Origin: Streptomyces malaysiensis subsp. samsunensis
GTDB lineage: Bacteria; Actinomycetota; Actinomycetes; Streptomycetales; Streptomycetaceae
Direction: 5' to 3'
NCBI RefSeq assembly: GCF_024519315.1
Contig: NZ_JANIIC010000021.1
Span: forward strand, 62,001-126,000
Length of the DNA: 64,000 nucleotides
Both the position numbers and the translations under genes were made by a program. How positions within the stretch are numbered: position 1 is the first letter of the stretch; each line of letters starts with the position of its first letter. The notes beneath the pieces were generated by a model. That model searched no databases, was not told where the DNA came from, and saw nothing but the letters and a program-made list of their open reading frames with translations. Of the stretch, positions 58,670 to 64,000 are shown piece after piece.

Positions 58670-60150
58670 CGGACACCGCGGAAAAGCCCGCCGCCACGGA
58701 AGAGCCCTCCGCCGTAGAAAAACCCGCCGCCGCGGAAAAACCCGTCATAGCGGCGGCCGAAACGGTGGGCACCGTCCCCGCCGACCCCTTCGGCCCCCGG
58801 CTGATGACCCCGCTGCTCATCGGCTCGGTCCTCAACCCCGTCAACTCCACGATGATCGCCACCGGCCTCGTGGCCATCGGCCATGACTTCGGCGTGGGCG
58901 CCGCACAGACCGCCTGGCTGGTCGCCTCCCTCTACCTCGCCAGCGCCGTGGCGCAGCCGGCGATGGGGCGGCTGGCCGATCTGCTCGGGCCGCGCCGGGT
59001 CTTCCTCTGGGGGCTGCTGCTGGTGTGCGCCGCCGGGCTGGTGGGCGCGCTGGCGCCCGCGTTCGGCTGGCTGATCGCCTCACGGGTGCTGCTCGGCATC
59101 GGTACGTCCGCGGCCTACCCGGCGGCGATGGCGCTGCTGCGCGCCCAGTCCTTCGCCACCGGCCGGGAGACGCCGCGTCCCGTGCTCGGCCGGCTCTCGC
59201 TCGCCGCGCTCGGCAGCGCGGCGGTCGGTCCGGTGCTGGGCGGGGTGCTCACCGCCACGGCGGGATGGCGGGCGATCTTCGCGGTCAATGTGCCGCTGTC
59301 CCTCATCGGCCTCGCCCTCGCACTGCTCTGGCTCCCCAGGACCCGTACGGCGGCCGGGGACGGCCACGACTCCGGGGCGCGGACGGCGGGCGCGGCCTTC
59401 GATCCGCTCGGGGTCACGCTGTTCACCGCCACCCTCACCACCCTCATGATCTTCCTGATGGATCTGGAGCGGCCCCACTGGGCGCTGCTGCCCGTCGTCC
59501 TGGTGCTCGCGACCGTCCTGGCCTGGTGGCAGCTGCGCCGCCCCCGCCCCTTCATCGATCTGCGGATGATCGGCCGCAACCGATCCCTCGCCCTCACCTA
59601 CCTCCGCCACGGCACGGCGTACCTGGTCATCTACATGGTCATGTACGGATACGCGCAGTGGCTCGAGGAGGGGCACGGCTACTCCGCGTCCCACGCCGGG
59701 CTGATCATGCTGCCCATGTCGGGCGCGGCCGCCGTGTGCTCACTGCTCGGCGCCCGTACGAAGGGCATCTACGCGCCGCTCGTCCTCGCGGCCACCCTGC
59801 TCGCCGCGGGGAGCGGGGTGCTGCTGCTCGCCGACGGGTCCACCCCGCTGGTGGCGCTGCTGCTGGTCGCGGTGGTCTTCGGGCTGCCGCAGGGGCTGTC
59901 CTCGACCGGCAACCAGGCCGCCGTCTACACCCAGGCCCCGCGCGAGAGCGTCGGCGCGGCGGCCGGGCTCCAGCGCACCTCGCAGTACCTCGGCGCGATC
60001 ACCGCCGCCGGGCTGATCGGGCTCTTCTACGGGCAGCGGGCGACCGCCGCCGGGCTGCACGGCATCGCCACGGTGGCGGCCGCGCTCAGCCTCGCGGTGC
60101 TGCTGCTGACCGCCACCGACCAAGCCCTGCGCGCCCGCGCCCGCACCTGA
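58666..60150 (+). CDS. MFS transporter controlled by MarR
   Basis: A 494-aa exporter of the DHA2-like branch with about 14 hydrophobic segments, after an acidic Ala/Glu/Pro/Lys-rich N-terminus (EKPAATEEPSAVEKPAAAEK). Signature segments: LNPVNSTMIATGLVAIGHDF (helix 1), MGRLADLLGPRRVFLWG (motif A) and GPVLGGVLTATAGWRAIFAVNVPLS (motif C region). Translationally coupled to marR. It probably exports the compound sensed by MarR. A 53-bp gap leads to the hydrolase gene, which may share the transcript. Confidence 0.9.
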   Translation: MTDTAEKPAATEEPSAVEKPAAAEKPVIAAAETVGTVPADPFGPRLMTPLLIGSVLNPVNSTMIATGLVAIGHDFGVGAAQTAWLVASLYLASAVAQPAMGRLADLLGPRRVFLWGLLLVCAAGLVGALAPAFGWLIASRVLLGIGTSAAYPAAMALLRAQSFATGRETPRPVLGRLSLAALGSAAVGPVLGGVLTATAGWRAIFAVNVPLSLIGLALALLWLPRTRTAAGDGHDSGARTAGAAFDPLGVTLFTATLTTLMIFLMDLERPHWALLPVVLVLATVLAWWQLRRPRPFIDLRMIGRNRSLALTYLRHGTAYLVIYMVMYGYAQWLEEGHGYSASHAGLIMLPMSGAAAVCSLLGARTKGIYAPLVLAATLLAAGSGVLLLADGSTPLVALLLVAVVFGLPQGLSSTGNQAAVYTQAPRESVGAAAGLQRTSQYLGAITAAGLIGLFYGQRATAAGLHGIATVAAALSLAVLLLTATDQALRARART

Positions 60151-60203
60151 CCACAGCCATTCCCCCGTAATCCCCTTCGAAGAAACCCACTCCAGGAGGC
60201 ACC

Positions 60204-60761
60204 GTGCCCGCCACCACGCTCGACCCGAACACCGCCCTGGTCCTCGTCGACCTCCAGAAGGGCATCACCGGACTGCCCACCGTCCACCCCACCGCCGAGG
60301 TCGTCGAGCGCGCCGCCCGGCTGGCCGCCGCCTTCCGCAAGCGCGGGCTGCCGGTCGTCCTGGTCCGGGTGGTGGCCGGGGCCCCGGGCCGCACCGAGGC
60401 ACAGCGCGGCGCCGCCGGCGGGCGGTTCCCGGCCGACTTCGCCGACCTGGCGCCGGAACTCGGCCAGGAGGACGGCGATGTCGTGGTCACCAAGCACACC
60501 TGGGGCGCCTTCCACGGCACCGACCTCGACCTCCAGCTGCGCCGCCGCGGGGTGACCCAGGTGGTGCTCGGCGGCGTCGCCACCAGCATCGGGGTGGAGT
60601 CCACGGCCCGTGGCGCGTACGCGCACGGGTATCACGTGACCCTCGCGACCGACGCCATGACCGACATGGACGCCGAGGCGCACCGCAACAGCGTCGAGAA
60701 GATCTTCCCCCGGCTCGGGGAGACCGACTCCACCGACGCGATCATGGGCCTGCTGGGCTGA
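60204..60761 (+). CDS. Isochorismatase-fold hydrolase lacking the nucleophilic cysteine
   Basis: A 185-aa isochorismatase-like protein. The catalytic Asp (LVLVDLQKG) and Lys (VVTKHTWGAFHGTDLD) are kept, but in LGGVATSIGVESTARGA the residue that is Cys in nicotinamidases and carbamoyl-amidases is Gly. True isochorismatases also lack that cysteine, so a vinyl-ether hydrolase or related reaction is possible, or catalysis may be lost. ATG or GTG: the start codon is GTG at 60204, with GGAGG 7 nt upstream. Probably in the marR-MFS operon, hinting at modification plus export of an aromatic compound. Confidence 0.85.
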   Translation: MPATTLDPNTALVLVDLQKGITGLPTVHPTAEVVERAARLAAAFRKRGLPVVLVRVVAGAPGRTEAQRGAAGGRFPADFADLAPELGQEDGDVVVTKHTWGAFHGTDLDLQLRRRGVTQVVLGGVATSIGVESTARGAYAHGYHVTLATDAMTDMDAEAHRNSVEKIFPRLGETDSTDAIMGLLG

Positions 60762-60805
60762 AAGCCCGCTGCTCAAAGCGGGCCGAGCACACCACATGCC
60801 GCGCA

Positions 60806-60839
60806 GGCGGGCTCCCGGCACGAACACCCGGAGCCCGCC
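60806..60839. terminator. Bidirectional terminator between the hydrolase and ggt genes
   Basis: Perfect 10-bp arms GGCGGGCTCC and GGAGCCCGCC around a 14-nt loop, between two convergent stops. A smaller hairpin (GCCCGCT / AGCGGGC, 60764-60783) lies just after the hydrolase stop. Confidence 0.8.
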
Positions 60840-60854
60840 GGCGTCACATCATCC

Positions 60855-62738
60855 TCAGCGCTTCGGGCTCACCACCATCGCCGAGCCGCCGCCCCGCCGC
60901 TCCGTCTCGGCGGCCGCCAGCCACCGTCCGCCGGACAGCCGCTGCACACCGGTGGCCGCCCCGATCTCGGGGTTCTGCTTGAAGGAGTGGCCGAGCGCCT
61001 CCAGCTCGGCGCGCTCCGGGCCGTTCCACAAAGCCGGTTCCAGCTCCGTCTGGGCGGCGTTGCGCTGGCTGGCGCGCGGTGCGGCGATCGCGTCGACCAG
61101 CGGCATGCCCCGGTCGAGATGGTTCAGCAGGGTCTGGAGCACGGTGGTGATGATGGTCGCCCCGCCCGGGGAGCCCAGCGCCAGCACCGGCTTGTGGCCG
61201 TCGAGCACGATCGTCGGCGACATGGACGAGCGCGGCCGCTTCCCCGGGCCCGGCAGGTTCGGGTCGTGGACGGCGGGGTCGGCGGGCGCGAAGGAGAAGT
61301 CGGTCAGCTCGTTGTTGAGCAGGAAGCCACGACCGGGGACGGTGATCCCGCTGCCGCCGGTCTGCTCGATGGTGAGGGTGTAGGCCACCACATTGCCCCA
61401 CTTGTCGGCGACCGTGAGATGCGTGGTGTTCTCGCCCTCGTACGTGGTCGGGGCGGCGTGGCCACGGGTGTCGCAGGAGCCGGGCGCGGTCGGGTGGTTC
61501 GGGTCACCGGGCGGTACGGGGCTCTTGAGCACCGCGTCGTCCTTGATCAGGCAGGCGCGGGAGTCGGCGAACCGCTGCGAGGTGAGCCCCTTGGTGGGGA
61601 CGTCCTCGGCGGCGGGGTCGCCGACCCAGCGGCCCCGGTCGGCGAAGGCGATCCGGCTGGCCTCGATATAGCGGTGCAGATACTCGGCGTCGCCGAGCTT
61701 GGAGAGGTCGGTCCGCTCCAGGATGTTGAGCGCCTCGGCGACGCTGGTGCCGCCGGAGGACGAGGGCGCCATGCCGTACACGTCCAGACCGCGGTAGGAG
61801 GTCCGGGTCGGGGCCTGCCGCTTCGTTCCGTAGGCCCGCAGGTCCTCGGTGGTCAGATCGCCCGCGCGCACCACCCGCTGTGCCTTCGGGTCGACGGGCG
61901 GCTTGCGCACGGTGTCGACGATGTCACGGCCCAGTTCGCCCTTGTAGATGGCGCCGACGCCCTTCTTGGCCAGCAGCGCGTAGGTACGGGCGAGGTCGGG
62001 GTTGCGGAAGGTCGAGCCGACCGCCGGGAGCTTGCCGCCGGGCAGGAAGAGCTCGGCGGTGGCCGGGAAGTCCTTGAAGCGGGCCTCGTTGTCGGCGGTC
62101 TGCTGGCGGAAGGTGGCGTCGACCGTGAAGCCGTCGTCGGCCAGCCGCTCGGCGGGCTTGAGCACCTGCCCCAGCGATCGGGTGCCCCAGTTCCTCAGGG
62201 CGTCGTTCCAGGTGGCGGGGGTGCCGGGGGTGCCGATGCTCAGCCCGCTGGTGACGGCGTCGGCGAACGGCAGCGGTTTGCCGTCCTTGTCGAGGAAGAG
62301 GTTCTTGTCCGCGCTGCGGGGCGCGGTCTCGCGGCCGTCGAGGGTCTGGACCTGGTGCCGCTTGGCGTCGTAGTAGACGAAGTATCCGCCGCCGCCGACA
62401 CCCGCCGAGTACGGCTCGGTGACCCCGAGCGCGGCGGCGGTCGCCACCGCGGCGTCCACCGCGTTGCCTCCGTGCCGCAGTACGTCGATCCCGGCCGCCG
62501 AGGCGTCGGGGTCCACGCTGGAGACCGCGCCGCCGTAGCCGACGGCCTCGGGCGTTTTGGCGGGAGGCGCCTCCGCGGCGCTCTCATGCCCGGCGGCACC
62601 GGCCGGGACGACGCCCAGCACCGCGACCATACCGGCCGCGGCCGCCAGCGCGGGCAGCCGGCGCCGGACGCCCGCCGCGGCGGTCGCGGGAGTGATGGAC
62701 CTCGTTGACGACGCGGCTGATCGTGCGGCGTGCCCCAT
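60855..62738 (-). CDS. ggt: Gamma-glutamyltransferase (secreted)
   Basis: Cleaves gamma-glutamyl bonds of glutathione-like peptides outside the cell or transfers the glutamyl group. The 627-aa precursor has a Sec-type signal (RRLPALAAAAGMVAVLGVVPAGAAG), DVLRHGGNAVDAAVATAAALGVTEP, GGGGYFVYYD, MAPSSSGGTS, and the autoprocessing site before the nucleophilic Thr in ENTTHLTV, followed by LNNELTDFS and GKRPRSSMSPT (Ser-Ser oxyanion region). All catalytic residues are present. ATG at 62738 with GGAGG 6 nt upstream. In an organism using mycothiol, the substrate is more likely poly-gamma-glutamyl or secreted peptides than glutathione (inference). Confidence 0.93.
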   Translation of the reverse strand: MGHAARSAASSTRSITPATAAAGVRRRLPALAAAAGMVAVLGVVPAGAAGHESAAEAPPAKTPEAVGYGGAVSSVDPDASAAGIDVLRHGGNAVDAAVATAAALGVTEPYSAGVGGGGYFVYYDAKRHQVQTLDGRETAPRSADKNLFLDKDGKPLPFADAVTSGLSIGTPGTPATWNDALRNWGTRSLGQVLKPAERLADDGFTVDATFRQQTADNEARFKDFPATAELFLPGGKLPAVGSTFRNPDLARTYALLAKKGVGAIYKGELGRDIVDTVRKPPVDPKAQRVVRAGDLTTEDLRAYGTKRQAPTRTSYRGLDVYGMAPSSSGGTSVAEALNILERTDLSKLGDAEYLHRYIEASRIAFADRGRWVGDPAAEDVPTKGLTSQRFADSRACLIKDDAVLKSPVPPGDPNHPTAPGSCDTRGHAAPTTYEGENTTHLTVADKWGNVVAYTLTIEQTGGSGITVPGRGFLLNNELTDFSFAPADPAVHDPNLPGPGKRPRSSMSPTIVLDGHKPVLALGSPGGATIITTVLQTLLNHLDRGMPLVDAIAAPRASQRNAAQTELEPALWNGPERAELEALGHSFKQNPEIGAATGVQRLSGGRWLAAAETERRGGGSAMVVSPKR

Positions 62739-62905
62739 CCGTGACCTCCAAGCGAAACGACAGGGCCGGAGCCTACCCGCGAGCCTCATGCTCACGACAG
62801 GGGTGGATGAGCGTTCCGTCCCGCCATCCGTTCATGTGTCCGTTCCTGTATTCGTTCACCCGTACGCTCGAACGTGTACCCAATGGGCGGCTACGATGCG
62901 CGGCC

Positions 62906-63673
62906 ATGACAGACACCCTGACGGACCTGATCGCCTCCGCGGCGGCCCTGATCGTGGGCCTGGCCGCCGGATGGGCCGTGCACTCCGCGTTCGCGCGCCG
63001 CAAGCGCGCCCGCGAGCAGCTCTTCTTCGGCCTGCCGGACGGTTCGGAGTGTGTGCTGGTCACCCACCGGGACAGCACTTCGGCCCACTGGAGCATCCCC
63101 CGCCATGACGCGCTGGCGCTGCTGAGTATCGCGTCGGTCGTGGAGAACTGCGGGGCACACCCCGAGGTGGCCCCGCATGACACCGGGTTGCAGGGCTTCG
63201 GGGCGCGCACCGAGTTCTGCATCGGTGATCCGACCGCGCACCGCAGGCTCGCCGCCCATATGGCCAATCTGCTGCCCGGCGTCACCGTGCACCCCGGGGA
63301 CGACCCCGGCATGGAGCGGGGGACGTTCACCATCGCCGGTACGCACTACCGCCCGGAGCCGGGCGCGGTCGAGCATGTCCTGCTGGCCCGGCTGACGGCG
63401 GGCGACGACAGCCGGCCGGTCTTCCTGGCGGCCGGTCAGCGGCCGGTCACCCATCGCGCCGCCGTCCGCCACCTCGTCCGCAACCGCACCCGGTTCGCCC
63501 GGAAGTACGGCTCCCAGGGCTCCTTCTGCCTGCTGCTGAAGGTGGTCAACTCCCAGTCGTACGGCCCGGACCTGGTGGAGGTGGTCGCGGATGTGACCAA
63601 GCCCGCGACCTCCTCGGCCGGCCCCCGCGCCGCGGCGAAGGCGGCCACCAAGGCAGCGGCGAAGGACGACTGA
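62906..63673 (+). CDS. Membrane-anchored conserved protein of unknown function
   Basis: A 255-aa protein with a single N-terminal membrane segment (LIASAAALIVGLAAGWAVHSAF, residues 8-29) followed by basic residues, indicating a cytoplasmic C-terminal domain. That domain (LFFGLPDGSECVLVTHRD, ALALLSIASVVENCGAHPEVAPHD, TEFCIGDPTAHRRLAAHMANLLPGV) is conserved in streptomycetes by pattern but I cannot assign a function. The C-terminus is Ala/Lys-rich (RAAAKAATKAAAKDD). ATG at 62906; divergent from ggt across a 167-bp promoter region. Confidence 0.7.
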   Translation: MTDTLTDLIASAAALIVGLAAGWAVHSAFARRKRAREQLFFGLPDGSECVLVTHRDSTSAHWSIPRHDALALLSIASVVENCGAHPEVAPHDTGLQGFGARTEFCIGDPTAHRRLAAHMANLLPGVTVHPGDDPGMERGTFTIAGTHYRPEPGAVEHVLLARLTAGDDSRPVFLAAGQRPVTHRAAVRHLVRNRTRFARKYGSQGSFCLLLKVVNSQSYGPDLVEVVADVTKPATSSAGPRAAAKAATKAAAKDD

Positions 63674-63730
63674 GGCAGCGGGGCTGAGAAGGACGACTGA
63701 GGAAGGGCGGCTGAGGCAGCGGGGGCCGGT

Positions 63731-64000
63731 TCAGGTCCCGACCCGGCCGAACAGCCGCGCCCCGCCCAGCAGGCACAGCGCCGCCAGGCCCAGGGTCACG
63801 GCCGCCCCGACGGCGACCGTGGTGTTGGCGTAGTGCCCCAGGAACGCCTGGCGCACCGCGTCGACGGTGTAACGGAACGGCACGGCGCGCGAGGCGCCCG
63901 CCAGCCATCCGGGGGCCAGGGCCATCGGCAGCAGCAGCCCGGAGAGCAGCATCAGCGGCATACCGGCCGTGTTGGCGATGGCGGCGAACTCCGGGGCCGT
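63731..64000 (-). CDS. ABC-2 type transporter permease (N-terminus beyond right edge)
   Basis: The last 89 residues of an ABC-2 family permease: EFAAIANTAGMPLMLLSGLLLPM, APGWLAGASRAVPFRYTVDAVRQAFLGHY, then a final hydrophobic helix AVGAAVTLGLAALCLLGGARLF. The motif FRYTVDAVRQAF is typical of the C-terminal part of DrrB/daunorubicin-type drug efflux permeases. The reading frame is open to the window edge. The partner ATPase gene should lie beyond the right edge. Confidence 0.85.
   Translation of the reverse strand, partial: TAPEFAAIANTAGMPLMLLSGLLLPMALAPGWLAGASRAVPFRYTVDAVRQAFLGHYANTTVAVGAAVTLGLAALCLLGGARLFGRVGT

Noticed and set aside
1..64000. tRNA, rRNA, riboswitch or insertion-sequence features
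   Set aside because: None of the intergenic segments shows a cloverleaf, a conserved riboswitch core or a transposase; nothing could be supported.

Overview
The window is from a high-GC actinomycete, almost certainly a Streptomyces. The evidence is extreme G/C bias at third codon positions, GTG and TTG starts with GGAGG-type ribosome sites, a complete ethylmalonyl-CoA cassette (ccr-meaA-mcl-mch-mcd), an F420-dependent enzyme, a SpoIIE/anti-sigma-type phosphatase and a Sir2/Ogt/Ada-AlkA group. I recall a broadly similar gene order in the SCO64xx region of S. coelicolor; this is memory, not a search. No rRNA, tRNA, IS element or CRISPR array was recognised.

Layout. (1) 1-5013, minus: overlapping operon M55 D-aminopeptidase > M20 peptidase > S9 peptidase > Sfp-type phosphopantetheinyl transferase (cut by the left edge). 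(2) 5151-8353, minus: multidomain PP2C phosphatase coupled to a methyltransferase. (3) 8523-13745: MFS pump fused to three beta-sandwich repeats, SRPBCC protein, radical SAM protein behind a LexA-like box, HEAT-repeat protein. (4) 14143-25701, plus: double-module 3-hydroxyacyl-CoA dehydrogenase, TetR, ethylmalonyl-CoA pathway genes, then psd and pssA for phosphatidylethanolamine. (5) 26448-35176: glycerate kinase, ADP-ribosylglycohydrolase, TetR/NmrA-like pair, membrane protein, sirtuin, and the alkylation-repair genes ogt and ada-alkA. (6) 35804-44158, plus: a four-gene NTP-dependent conflict-type cassette (Trypco1 protein, trypsin-VMAP-C fusion, MoxR AAA ATPase, 1494-residue scaffold with vWA-like, pseudokinase, zinc-ribbon and MinD-like domains). 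(7) 44189-50316: divergent HemC, CrtI-like oxidoreductase, inositol-phosphatase-like enzyme, MFS pump, O-methyltransferase. (8) 50607-55334, minus: reductive pyrimidine-degradation operon. (9) 56108-64000: protein with repeated RGARFAG motifs, MarR/MFS/isochorismatase-like operon behind a perfect 24-bp palindrome, gamma-glutamyltransferase, membrane-anchored unknown, and the end of an ABC-2 permease.

Two things stand out. The first is the 35.8-44.2 kb cassette: its protease and AAA motor look intact, but its kinase-like and MinD-like domains have lost key residues, so it reads as a sensor/scaffold plus motor and protease. The second is the density of unrelated tandem repeats (units of 21, 22, 25, 28, 32, 33, 36, 58 and 117 bp, plus longer ones). 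They lie between genes, across stop codons and inside coding sequence (Ccr C-terminus; MoxR, aminotransferase and glycerate kinase N-termini). Two long inverted repeats, at 25.8-26.3 kb and 55.5-56.1 kb, add to this.
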